Positions 8,403 through 16,887 of a DNA stretch of 64,000 bases are shown here, piece by piece (position 1 is the stretch's first letter; each line of letters starts with the position of its first letter). The notes below the pieces were generated by a model, which made no database searches, was not told where the DNA came from, and saw nothing but the letters and a program-made list of their open reading frames with translations. Position numbers and translations under genes: made by a program. The DNA comes from Lysobacter oculi (lineage in GTDB: Bacteria > Pseudomonadota > Gammaproteobacteria > Xanthomonadales > Xanthomonadaceae): positions 816,001 to 880,000 of the forward strand of contig NZ_CP029556.1 in the NCBI RefSeq assembly GCF_003293695.1, given 5' to 3'.

Positions 8403-9188
8403 TCAGATCGAATGCATGCGGCCGCCATCCACCGCGATCGACTGGCCGGTGACATATGCCGCGGACGGGCTGCACAGGAACGCGATCATGGCGGCGGTCT
8501 CCTCCGGCCGGGCGAAGCGGCCCACGGGGACGGCGCTGCTCATGCGCCTGCGCACATCTTCCTCGCTGGCGCCGGACTTCTGCATGTCGTTGGCCACGAT
8601 CTGCGCGATGCGGCCGGTCTCGGTGAAGCCGGGCAGCACGTTGTTGACGGTGATGCCATCGGGACCGAGTTCGCGCGAGAGCGTCTTGGCCCAGCTGGCC
8701 ACCGCCCCGCGCGTGGTGTTGGACACACCAAGGTTGGGAATGGGCTCGTACACGGAGGTGGAGATGACGTTGACGATGCGGCCCCAACCGGTCGCGCGCA
8801 TGCCCGGCAACACCGCCTGCACCCAGATCTGGTTGGCGATGAGGTGGCGGTGGTAGGCCTCCAGGATCGCGTCGATGCCGGCTTCGTGCATCGGGCCGGC
8901 CGGCGGGCCACTGGTGTTGTTGATGAGGATGTGCACCGGTTCGCGCGCGACGAGTTCACGGGCCTTGGCCAGCAGGCCTTCGGTATCGCCGGCGTCGGCG
9001 ACCAGGATGTCGTGCGTCTGCGAGCCGTTGCTGGGCAACGACTGCTGCACCTTGCTCAGGGCGTCCTCGTTGCGCGCCAGCACGGTGATGTTGGCGCCCA
9101 GGTCCGCGAGTTCGAACGCGGTGGCGCGGCCGATGCCTTCGGAGCCGCCGCAGACCAGCGCGTGGCGGCCGGTGAGATTCAGGTCCAT
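8403..9188 (-). CDS. SDR-family protein with atypical active site
   Basis: A 261-residue Rossmann protein of the short-chain dehydrogenase/reductase superfamily. The cofactor glycine motif is at residues 13-20 (CGGSEGIG), the NNTSG segment at 90-94 and a serine in NVISTS (about 143). Where a classical SDR carries the catalytic YxxxK, this protein reads SNTTR (156-160), so both the tyrosine and the lysine appear replaced. SDRs with an SNxxR-like sequence here are known among bacterial paralogues, but their chemistry is unclear to me. It is the first gene of the kynurenine segment, 56 nt after the upstream small gene; no substrate can be assigned. Confidence 0.85.
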   Translation of the reverse strand: MDLNLTGRHALVCGGSEGIGRATAFELADLGANITVLARNEDALSKVQQSLPSNGSQTHDILVADAGDTEGLLAKARELVAREPVHILINNTSGPPAGPMHEAGIDAILEAYHRHLIANQIWVQAVLPGMRATGWGRIVNVISTSVYEPIPNLGVSNTTRGAVASWAKTLSRELGPDGITVNNVLPGFTETGRIAQIVANDMQKSGASEEDVRRRMSSAVPVGRFARPEETAAMIAFLCSPSAAYVTGQSIAVDGGRMHSI

Positions 9189-9244
9189 GTCAGTCCTCGT
9201 GTGGGGAGTCGTGGAATGTGGCGTGGATCATCGCCATCGCTGCA

Positions 9245-9568
9245 TCAGGCGCGACGGCCCAGAGATTGCACCATGCGCCCGCGCAGGTGGTCGTCGTCGC
9301 CTTCGGGCGGCGCGAGTTCATGCAGGCTGAAACCGCGTTGCAGGGCGTCGTCCTCGTCCAGTCCGTCAAAGGCGACGAATTCGGCATCCATCAAGGCCGC
9401 GCGGGCGGTGTCCGGGCTGTCGTAGGGCAGCAGGTTGCCGTCGGAATCCAGCACCTCGGCGGTACCGGCCTCGCGCACATGCAGGCGCGCCCAGATCAGC
9501 ACGTCACCGAGCGTGGCCAACCACCATTCGTAATGGGCGATGTGGTCGTCGTGCAGGGCGTCGCTCAT
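9245..9568 (-). CDS. Conserved hypothetical protein, acidic, 107 aa
   Basis: A 107-residue soluble, acidic protein without a signal peptide or membrane segment. It opens with MSDALHDDHIAHYEWWLATL and contains a run resembling LDSDGNLLPYDS, then an acidic stretch (VAFDGLDEDDALQRGF). I recognise it only as a small protein conserved in xanthomonads. A longer frame is open upstream, but the ATG at 9568 overlaps the stop of the preceding membrane-protein gene (ATGA, 9565-9568), fixing the start. Function unknown. Confidence 0.75.
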   Translation of the reverse strand: MSDALHDDHIAHYEWWLATLGDVLIWARLHVREAGTAEVLDSDGNLLPYDSPDTARAALMDAEFVAFDGLDEDDALQRGFSLHELAPPEGDDDHLRGRMVQSLGRRA

Positions 9569-9882
9569 GCGCCGATCCCCGGGAACGCCACCGACCACAA
9601 CCACAGCAGGCCAGCCATCACCAGGCCCAGCACGATGCAGCTCAGCGAAATCATCGCCGGCGTCGCCAGCCCGGTGAAACCGCGGTCGCGTACTTCGCGG
9701 AAACGCTGCGACAGCAGCCACCAGAGCGCGCGGGGGTGGATGAAGGCACCTTCGCCCAGCTGCGCGCGGACCTCGGGGTGGCGGTCACGCAGATGCACCA
9801 GCGCGAGCGGCCAGAAGATGACGAAGGCGGTGGCGCCGGCGATGGCCACGGCGACGAACAGCAGGGCGAAGAACAGGACCAT
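9565..9882 (-). CDS. Small two-helix membrane protein, hypothetical
   Basis: A 105-residue protein with a hydrophobic segment at about residues 2-28, a basic central cytosolic-looking stretch (HLRDRHPEVRAQLGEG to about residue 65), and a second hydrophobic segment at about 74-100. This suggests a hairpin inner-membrane protein. It starts 3 nt after asnS ends and overlaps the next small gene by 4 nt, so the two small genes are probably expressed with asnS. No family recognised. Confidence 0.75.
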   Translation of the reverse strand: MVLFFALLFVAVAIAGATAFVIFWPLALVHLRDRHPEVRAQLGEGAFIHPRALWWLLSQRFREVRDRGFTGLATPAMISLSCIVLGLVMAGLLWLWSVAFPGIGA

Positions 9883-9885
9883 CGA

Positions 9886-11280
<1,395 letters not shown>

Positions 11281-11336
11281 CGTCTTGAATCCTGTTGTGC
11301 GTGCAACCATATGAACGGGCAAGTTTAATCGACAGG

Positions 11337-11351
11337 TACACTGCGCACATG
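11337..11351 (+). promoter_or_regulatory. Candidate -10 element placing transcription start at the iscA ATG
   Basis: TACACT at 11337-11342 resembles a sigma-70 -10 hexamer and is followed by six bases and then the ATG at 11349. Initiation 6-7 nt after the -10 would make the mRNA begin at the start codon. No Shine-Dalgarno-like sequence precedes the ATG. No convincing -35 is visible. Confidence 0.4.
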
Positions 11352-11690
11352 GCCGTCACCCTTGCTCCCGCCGCCCTCGAACGCGTCCGTGGCTACCTCG
11401 CCGCCGAACCGGCGAAGGCCGGGCTGCGTTTCGGCGTCAAGCGCACCGGATGCTCCGGCTGGGGCTATGTGATCGGCCTGGCCGACGCGGCGGAGCCGGG
11501 CGATACGGCGTTCGAGCACGAAGGCATCTGGATCCTGGTCGATGCCGACAGCCTGTCGCTGGTCGACGGCACCGAGATCGACTTCCTGAAGGCCGGCCTG
11601 AACGAGCAGTTCGTCTTCCGCAACCCCAATGTGCAGGGCGAATGCGGCTGCGGCGAAAGCTTCACCACCGACGCCGACAAGGTCGCCTGA
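11349..11690 (+). CDS. iscA: A-type iron-sulfur cluster carrier (IscA/HesB family)
   Basis: A 113-residue HesB/IscA-type protein that binds and delivers Fe-S clusters. The three cluster cysteines of the family are C35 (TGCSGWGY), C99 and C101 (ECGCGESF). It stands alone here, not in an isc or suf operon, and is divergent from asnS, so it could equally be called ErpA-like; the specific paralogue cannot be decided from the window. The ATG at 11349 is chosen over the upstream in-frame ATG because the family starts just before the first conserved strand and a -10-like hexamer ends 6 nt upstream. Confidence 0.85.
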   Translation: MAVTLAPAALERVRGYLAAEPAKAGLRFGVKRTGCSGWGYVIGLADAAEPGDTAFEHEGIWILVDADSLSLVDGTEIDFLKAGLNEQFVFRNPNVQGECGCGESFTTDADKVA

Positions 11691-11698
11691 CCCGCGGC

Positions 11699-11727
11699 TT
11701 GCCGCAAGCCCTTGATTCCGTCATAAT
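11699..11727 (+). promoter_or_regulatory. Promoter of the rpsF-rpsR-rplI operon
   Basis: TTGCCG at 11699-11704 and CATAAT at 11722-11727 are separated by 17 bp, a good sigma-70 arrangement. Start of transcription would be near 11734, leaving a leader of about 108 nt before rpsF. In other bacteria this leader binds the S6:S18 complex for feedback control; the GC-rich leader here could fold, but I did not identify the binding motif with certainty. Confidence 0.6.
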
Positions 11728-11842
11728 TTCCGGCTCCGTGCGGCTTGCCGTGCGGTGAACTTGCCCCACGGCGTGCATCCGCCCGTCCGGGGGCTGTCGG
11801 GCCAGGCAATTCCGCCGGGCCGATATCCACAAGGAAAACACA

Positions 11843-12262
11843 ATGCGTCATTACGAAGTCGTGTTCCTGGTCCATCCGGACCAGAGCGAACAGGTGCCGG
11901 CCATGATCGAGCGCTACAAGGGCCTGATCGAGAACGCCGGTGGCACCGTCCACCGCATGGAAGACTGGGGCCGCCGCATGCTGGCCTACCCGATCAACAA
12001 CCTGGTCAAGGCGCACTACGCGATGTTCAACATCGAGTGCGAGCAGGACGCGCTGAACGAGCTGGTCGACAGCTTCCGCTTCAACGACGCCATCCTGCGC
12101 CACCTGATCATCAAGCGTGACGATGCCGTCACCGAGCAGTCCCTGATCATGAAGAACAAGGACGAGAAGGGCGACAAGCCCGAGCGCGGCGAGCGCCGCC
12201 GTCGTGACGACGAGGCTTCCGAAGCTTCCAGCGACGACACCGACAACGCCGAAGCCGCCTGA
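11843..12262 (+). CDS. rpsF: 30S ribosomal protein S6
   Basis: A 139-residue S6 protein beginning [17 protein letters not shown], with the family's [16 protein letters not shown] core. S6 binds 16S rRNA together with S18 in the platform of the small subunit. The body is about 105 residues; the rest is a long charged tail (about 110-139) rich in Lys/Arg then Asp/Glu/Ser, as in proteins whose tail receives glutamate residues from RimK. An AAGGA ribosome-binding site precedes the ATG. First gene of the rpsF-rpsR-rplI operon. Confidence 0.98.
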   Translation: MRHYEVVFLVHPDQSEQVPAMIERYKGLIENAGGTVHRMEDWGRRMLAYPINNLVKAHYAMFNIECEQDALNELVDSFRFNDAILRHLIIKRDDAVTEQSLIMKNKDEKGDKPERGERRRRDDEASEASSDDTDNAEAA

Positions 12263-12273
12263 GGAGCACACCC

Positions 12274-12504
12274 ATGTCCAAGTTCTTCCGCCGCCGCAAG
12301 TTCTGCAAGTTCACCGCCGAAGGCGTGACCGAGATCGACTACAAGGATCTCAACACCCTGCGCCAGTACCTGACCGAGACCGGCAAGATCGTCCCGAGCC
12401 GCATCACCGGCACCAAGTCGCGCTACCAGCGCCAGCTGGCGACCGCGGTCAAGCGTGCGCGGTTCCTCGCGCTGCTGCCGTACACCGACAACCACGACGT
12501 CTGA
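12274..12504 (+). CDS. rpsR: 30S ribosomal protein S18
   Basis: A 76-residue S18 protein ([20 protein letters not shown]) with the conserved [22 protein letters not shown] core. It forms a heterodimer with S6 on 16S rRNA. It lies 11 nt after rpsF with a GAGGAG-type ribosome-binding site. Length is normal. Confidence 0.98.
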   Translation: MSKFFRRRKFCKFTAEGVTEIDYKDLNTLRQYLTETGKIVPSRITGTKSRYQRQLATAVKRARFLALLPYTDNHDV

Positions 12505-12698
12505 TTGCTTCGCCAGCTTGGCCTGGCGTTGTCGGCTTCGGGCGCGCGGTCCCTCATTGACGACCTGTCAACGTCGGGCCCGCGCACCCTTCGCCTCCTA
12601 GCCAGACCCGCGCTGGCTGTGCAATCCCTCGCGTGAATCCAATACCGTCCATCCGGACAACTCAAAGCTGCGGGCCTGCCCGCTAACGGAGACACACC
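12505..12698 (+). other. Spacer between rpsR and rplI with a small hairpin
   Basis: A 194-nt gap, long for a ribosomal operon. It holds a hairpin just after rpsR (arms CGCCAG 12511-12516 and CTGGCG 12523-12528) without a clear T-tract, and a small inverted repeat TTGAC-N5-GTCAA (12557-12571). I found no convincing open frame or promoter. It may act as a partial terminator or RNA-processing site that sets S18/L9 stoichiometry. Confidence 0.3.
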
Positions 12699-13151
12699 AT
12701 GAAGCTCATCCTCCTGCAGAAAGTGCAGAACCTCGGCAAGCTCGGCGACACCGTCGACGTGAAGCCCGGCTTCGGCCGCAACTACCTCGTGCCGCAGGGC
12801 AAGGCCGTGCCGGCGACCGCCGCCAACCTGGCCACCTTCGAAGCCAAGCGCGCCGAGTACGAAGCCAAGGCCCAGGCCGCCCATGACGAGGCGGAATCCC
12901 GCCGCGCCAAGCTGGAAGGCGCCAGCGTCACCATCCGCGCCAACGCTTCCAACGAAGGCAAGCTGTTCGGCTCGGTGACCCCGCGCGACATCGCCGAGGC
13001 GTTCACCGCCGCCGGCTTCCCGCTCACCAAGAGCGAAGTCGTGATGGGTGAAGGCCCGCTGCGCCACGTGGGCGAGTACGAAGTCATGGCCCATTTCGCC
13101 GCCGACGTGGAAACGCCGGTCAAGGTGATCGTGGAAGCCGAAGAAGCCTGA
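12699..13151 (+). CDS. rplI: 50S ribosomal protein L9
   Basis: A 150-residue L9 protein. The N-terminal rRNA-binding domain ([20 protein letters not shown], with [13 protein letters not shown] at about 24-37) joins through a long helix (about 40-75) to the C-terminal domain ([11 protein letters not shown] to the end). L9 spans the surface of the large subunit near L1. A strong GGAGA ribosome-binding site precedes it, and an intrinsic terminator follows at 13174. Confidence 0.98.
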   Translation: MKLILLQKVQNLGKLGDTVDVKPGFGRNYLVPQGKAVPATAANLATFEAKRAEYEAKAQAAHDEAESRRAKLEGASVTIRANASNEGKLFGSVTPRDIAEAFTAAGFPLTKSEVVMGEGPLRHVGEYEVMAHFAADVETPVKVIVEAEEA

Positions 13152-13173
13152 TCCCCACGGATCCGGTTTCAGG

Positions 13174-13202
13174 AAACGGACGCTTCGGCGTCCGTTTTCG
13201 TT
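13174..13202 (+). terminator. Intrinsic terminator after rplI
   Basis: Arms AACGGACGC (13175-13183) and GCGTCCGTT (13188-13196) close a TTCG tetraloop and are followed by TTCGTTT. It ends the ribosomal-protein operon. Confidence 0.85.
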
Positions 13203-13251
13203 TGGGGATGGCGAAGCGTCGTCGCAGGCGCTGAGACATCGCCATGCACAC

Positions 13252-13260
13252 TTATCCACA
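13252..13260 (+). promoter_or_regulatory. Consensus DnaA box upstream of dnaB
   Basis: TTATCCACA at 13252-13260 is a perfect match to the bacterial DnaA-box consensus, 93 nt before the dnaB start codon. It could let DnaA modulate helicase expression. A single box with no AT-rich unwinding element is not an origin. Binding is inferred from sequence only. Confidence 0.55.
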
Positions 13261-13352
13261 GGATGTTCCGTCGCGGCTCCACAAGCGCACGGCCTAGCAT
13301 GGATGCCCGTCGCCACCTCCGGTGATGGATGCCCCTTGGAGCCTGATCGCGC

Positions 13353-14771
13353 ATGTCCAGTCGTCCCGCTGATTTTTCCGGATCCGGCCGCTCCCCGGAC
13401 CGCTTCGCCGACAGCCGCGTCCAGCAATTGCGCCTGCCGCCGCAGTCGGTGGAGGCTGAGCAGGCGGTGCTGGGTGGCCTGATGCTGGCGCCGGAGGCCT
13501 TCGATCGCGTCTCCGACCTGCTGGGCGAACAGGATTTCTACCGCCGCGACCACCAGCTGATCTATCGCGCGATCCGCGAACTGGCGGAGCGTAACCGGCC
13601 CTTCGACGCGGTGACGCTGGGCGAGTGGTTCGAGTCACAGGGCAAGGCCGAGCAGGTCGCCGGCGGTGCCTATCTGGTCGAACTCGCCAGCACCACGCCC
13701 TCGGCCGCCAACATCCGCGCCTATGCGGAAATCGTCCGCGACAAGGCGGTGCTGCGGCAGTTGATCGATGTCGGCACCGGCATCGTCAATGACGCCTTCC
13801 AGCCCGAGGGCCGCGAAAGCACCGAGCTGCTGGCCAAGGCCGAGCAGGAAGTCTTCGCCATCGCCGAAGCCGGTTCGCGCGGGCGTGCGGATTTCGTCGC
13901 GGTCAACGCGGCGATGAAGGAAGCGATGGAAGTGCTGCAGCAGCGCTTCGACAACGGTGGCAGCGTGACCGGCCTGCCGACCGGTTACACCGAGTTCGAC
14001 GAGATGACCGCCGGCCTGCAGCCGACCGACCTGTTGATCCTTGCGGCGCGTCCTTCGATGGGCAAGACCACGCTGGCGATCAACATGGCCGAATACGCGG
14101 CGATGAAGACCAAGAAGGCGGTCGCGGTGTTCTCGATGGAAATGTCGGCCAGCCAGCTCGCGCTGCGCCTGATGTCGTCGGTGGGGCGCGTCAACGCGGG
14201 CAGGTTGCGCACCGGCCAGCTGGAAGACGAGGATTGGAGCCGCGTGTCGAGCGCCGTGCGCATCCTCAAGGACGTCAAGATCTTCATCGACGACACGCCG
14301 GCGCTTTCGCCCGACGTGCTGCGTTCCAAGTCGCGCCGCCTCAAGCGAGAGCACGACCTGGGCCTGATCGTCATCGACTACCTGCAGCTGATGGCCGTGC
14401 CCGGCAACAGCGAGAACCGCGCGACCGAGATCTCGGAGATCTCGCGCTCGCTCAAGGCGCTGGCCAAGGAACTCAACGTGCCGGTGATCGCGCTCTCGCA
14501 GCTCAACCGCTCGCTGGAACAGCGCCAGGACAAGCGCCCGGTTATGGCCGACCTGCGCGAATCGGGCGCCATCGAGCAGGACGCCGACGTCATCGTCTTC
14601 ATCTACCGCGACGAGTACTACAACAAGGAAAATTCGCCGGACAAGGGCCTGGCCGAAGTCATCATCGGCAAGCAACGTAACGGCCCCACCGGCTCGTTCA
14701 AGCTGAAGTTCTTCGGCGAGTACACGCGCTTCGACAACCTCGCGCACGACAGCGTGGGCAGCTTCGAATAA
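13353..14771 (+). CDS. dnaB: Replicative DNA helicase
   Basis: A 472-residue hexameric helicase that unwinds DNA at the replication fork. The N-terminal primase-interacting domain (about 25-135, starting LRLPPQSVEAEQAVLGGLML) is followed by a linker and the RecA-like domain. Walker A is ARPSMGKTT (about 232-240), Walker B is LIVIDYLQLM, and the DnaB-family segment SQLNRSLEQR plus the DLRESGAIEQDAD arginine-finger region follow. No intein interrupts the P-loop, a common insertion site. It is followed 40 nt later by alr, the same pairing as in E. coli. Confidence 0.98.
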   Translation: MSSRPADFSGSGRSPDRFADSRVQQLRLPPQSVEAEQAVLGGLMLAPEAFDRVSDLLGEQDFYRRDHQLIYRAIRELAERNRPFDAVTLGEWFESQGKAEQVAGGAYLVELASTTPSAANIRAYAEIVRDKAVLRQLIDVGTGIVNDAFQPEGRESTELLAKAEQEVFAIAEAGSRGRADFVAVNAAMKEAMEVLQQRFDNGGSVTGLPTGYTEFDEMTAGLQPTDLLILAARPSMGKTTLAINMAEYAAMKTKKAVAVFSMEMSASQLALRLMSSVGRVNAGRLRTGQLEDEDWSRVSSAVRILKDVKIFIDDTPALSPDVLRSKSRRLKREHDLGLIVIDYLQLMAVPGNSENRATEISEISRSLKALAKELNVPVIALSQLNRSLEQRQDKRPVMADLRESGAIEQDADVIVFIYRDEYYNKENSPDKGLAEVIIGKQRNGPTGSFKLKFFGEYTRFDNLAHDSVGSFE

Positions 14772-14799
14772 ACGCCTGCCGCCTGCTGCGCACGGCTTC

Positions 14800-14814
14800 T
14801 ACAATGGCGCGATG
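14800..14814 (+). promoter_or_regulatory. Candidate promoter -10 immediately before the alr ATG
   Basis: TACAAT at 14800-14805 is a good -10 and CTGCCG (14776-14781) lies 18 bp upstream as a possible -35. Six bases separate the -10 from the ATG at 14812, so transcription would begin at the start codon. No Shine-Dalgarno sequence is present. Confidence 0.5.
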
Positions 14815-15936
14815 AGCGATCCCGTCCAGCAACGCCCGACGCGCATCGAGATCGACCTCGATGCCTTCGCCCACAACCACGCGGCGATCCGCGCGCACGT
14901 CGGCGTGCCGGTGATGGGCATCGTCAAGGCCAACGGCTACGGCCACGGGCTGGTGCCGATGGCGCGGCAGCTGGAGAAGCAGGGCGTCGAGCAGATCGGC
15001 GTGGCCTTCGTGGAGGAGGGTGTGGCGCTGCGGCGCGCTGGCATCCGCACGCCGATCCTGGTGCTGGGTGGCATCTTCGGGCCGCAGGTCGGCCAGTACC
15101 TCGACCATGACCTTGAAATCACCGTGTCCTCGCTGGACAAGCTGCGGCAGGTCGAAGCGGCGGCTGAGGCGCGTGGGCGCCGGGCGGTGGTGCATCTCAA
15201 GATCGACACGGGGATGGAGCGCATCGGCGTCCACAGTTATTCGGCGGGGCCGTTCATCGAGGCCGCCGCCGCATCGACATGGTGCGAAATCAAGGGCGTC
15301 TATTCGCATCTGGCCTGCGCGGACGATCCGGCATCGCCGATGACGATGATGCAGCTTGAGCGTTTCCTCGAAGCCTGCGCGCACTTCGAGCGCATCGGCG
15401 CGCCGATGCCGATCCGCCACCTGGCCAATTCCGGTGGCGTGCTGCACTTCCCCGAGACCTGGCTCGACATGGTGCGGCCCGGCATCCTGCTGTACGGCGT
15501 CCTGCCTGACCCGGCCTCCAAACCCACGGTTGAAGTAGGCCCGGTGCTCTCGCTGACATCGCAGGTGGTGTATTTCAAGGTGATCCCGGCGGGGGCCACG
15601 GTGAGTTATGGCGCCACCTGGGAGGCGTCCACGCAGACGCGGCTGGTGACGGTGCCGATCGGTTATGGCGATGGCTGGCCGCGTGCGTTGTCGTCGCGCG
15701 GCGAGGTGCTGATCCGTGGCCGGCGCTACCCGGTGACCGGGCGCATCTGCATGGACCAATTCATGGTCGATGTCGGCGCTGGCAGTGCCTACAACGAGGA
15801 CGAAGTGGTGCTGATCGGCCGGCAGGGCGGAGAAACCCTCAGCGCGGAAGCGGTCGCGGCGCGTGCCGGCACCATCGCCTACGAGTTGCTGGTCGGCCTC
15901 AACGAGCGCATCCCCCGGCACTACACAGGCGGTTGA
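14812..15936 (+). CDS. alr: Alanine racemase, biosynthetic
   Basis: A 374-residue PLP enzyme that makes D-alanine for peptidoglycan. The PLP lysine is K39 in VKANGYGHG and the opposite-face catalytic tyrosine is Y266 in VSYGATW. The TIM-barrel domain spans about 10-240 and the beta domain follows, with VTGRICMDQFMVD contributing to the substrate entry. It is 40 nt downstream of dnaB but has its own likely promoter ending 6 nt before the ATG. Confidence 0.97.
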   Translation: MSDPVQQRPTRIEIDLDAFAHNHAAIRAHVGVPVMGIVKANGYGHGLVPMARQLEKQGVEQIGVAFVEEGVALRRAGIRTPILVLGGIFGPQVGQYLDHDLEITVSSLDKLRQVEAAAEARGRRAVVHLKIDTGMERIGVHSYSAGPFIEAAAASTWCEIKGVYSHLACADDPASPMTMMQLERFLEACAHFERIGAPMPIRHLANSGGVLHFPETWLDMVRPGILLYGVLPDPASKPTVEVGPVLSLTSQVVYFKVIPAGATVSYGATWEASTQTRLVTVPIGYGDGWPRALSSRGEVLIRGRRYPVTGRICMDQFMVDVGAGSAYNEDEVVLIGRQGGETLSAEAVAARAGTIAYELLVGLNERIPRHYTGG

Positions 15937-16059
15937 TTGCATTCACCTGGCGGCGACATTCGCGAGCCGGCCATGAATCCGTGATTCCGCATTCACATTC
16001 AGGTTACCGATGCGCCACTAGGCTCGCCGGGTCTATCACGACTCCCGAGGAGCGACACG

Positions 16060-16740
16060 ATGAATGCATTCACCAAGACCGGCATCGCGGCTGCGCTGGC
16101 CACCACCATGCTGGCCGGCTGCGCCACCTACACCGGCCAGACCAGCGACCCGAACGACCCCAACCGCACGCAGCGTGGCGCCCTGATCGGTGCCGGTATC
16201 GGCGCGGTGGCCGGCCTGCTGTCCGGCAAGGACGCCACTGAGCGTCGCCAGCGCGCGATGGTCGGCGCAGGCATCGGCGGCCTTGCGGGCGCCGGCGTCG
16301 GTGCCTACCAGGATCGCCAGGAAGCCGAGCTGCGCCGCCAGACCGCCGGTACCGGCGTCGATGTGCAGCGCGATGGCGACGTCATCAAGCTCAACCTGCC
16401 GGACGGCGTCACCTTCGACTTCAACAAGACCAACGTGAAGCCGCAGTTCTATTCGGCGCTCAACAGCATCGCCAGCACGATCAAGCAGTACGACCAGACG
16501 ATCGTCGAGATCAACGGCCATACCGACAACATCGGTTCGCTGGCCGCCAACCAGAAGGTGTCCGAGGAGCGTGCGCGTTCGGTCGGTGCCTATCTGGCCG
16601 GGCAGGGCGTGCAGTCGGTGCGCATGGAAACGCACGGTTACAACTATCAGTACCCAGTGGCCGACAACAGCACCGACAGCGGCCGTGCCTTGAACCGCCG
16701 CGTCGAGATCCGCCTGATCCCGCTGCGCAGCGGCGCCTGA
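16060..16740 (+). CDS. OmpA-family outer-membrane lipoprotein with glycine zipper (YiaD-like)
   Basis: A 226-residue lipoprotein. The signal peptide ends in the lipobox LAGC with the acylated cysteine at residue 21. Two glycine-rich segments (about 42-56 and 70-85, GALIGAGIGAVAGLL and AGIGGLAGAGVGAY) form a glycine-zipper region that may insert in the membrane. The C-terminal OmpA domain (about 105-222) has the peptidoglycan-binding core NGHTDNIGSLAANQKVSEER. It probably anchors the outer membrane to the cell wall. A GAGGAG ribosome-binding site precedes the ATG. Confidence 0.9.
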   Translation: MNAFTKTGIAAALATTMLAGCATYTGQTSDPNDPNRTQRGALIGAGIGAVAGLLSGKDATERRQRAMVGAGIGGLAGAGVGAYQDRQEAELRRQTAGTGVDVQRDGDVIKLNLPDGVTFDFNKTNVKPQFYSALNSIASTIKQYDQTIVEINGHTDNIGSLAANQKVSEERARSVGAYLAGQGVQSVRMETHGYNYQYPVADNSTDSGRALNRRVEIRLIPLRSGA

Positions 16741-16766
16741 TCGGTCAGTTGATCGTGGATGAGGGG

Positions 16767-16796
16767 AAGGGCCGCCGCGTGCGGCCCTTCTTCTTT
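16767..16796 (+). terminator. Intrinsic terminator after the OmpA-family lipoprotein
   Basis: Arms AAGGGCCGC (16767-16775) and GCGGCCCTT (16781-16789) enclose a 5-nt loop and are followed by CTTCTTT. Confidence 0.8.
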
Positions 16797-16826
16797 GTCG
16801 ATGTTGATGTCGATGTCGATGTCGAT
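16797..16826. repeat. Hexanucleotide tandem repeat (GTYGAT)x5
   Basis: Five adjacent hexamers, four GTCGAT and one GTTGAT, lie just after the terminator and 62 nt before the ABC transporter start. Outside any gene. Copy number could vary between strains, but five short units are a weak candidate for a hypervariable locus. Confidence 0.6.
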
Positions 16827-16887
16827 GCGGAGCGCTGGCGCGTGAAGGCGCCATGCGACACTTGAATGCCACGAGGAAGCTCCCGCC

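Noticed and set aside
13252..13352. A replication origin at the DnaA box
   Set aside because: Only one box, no AT-rich unwinding region, and neither dnaA/dnaN nor other origin-linked genes nearby.
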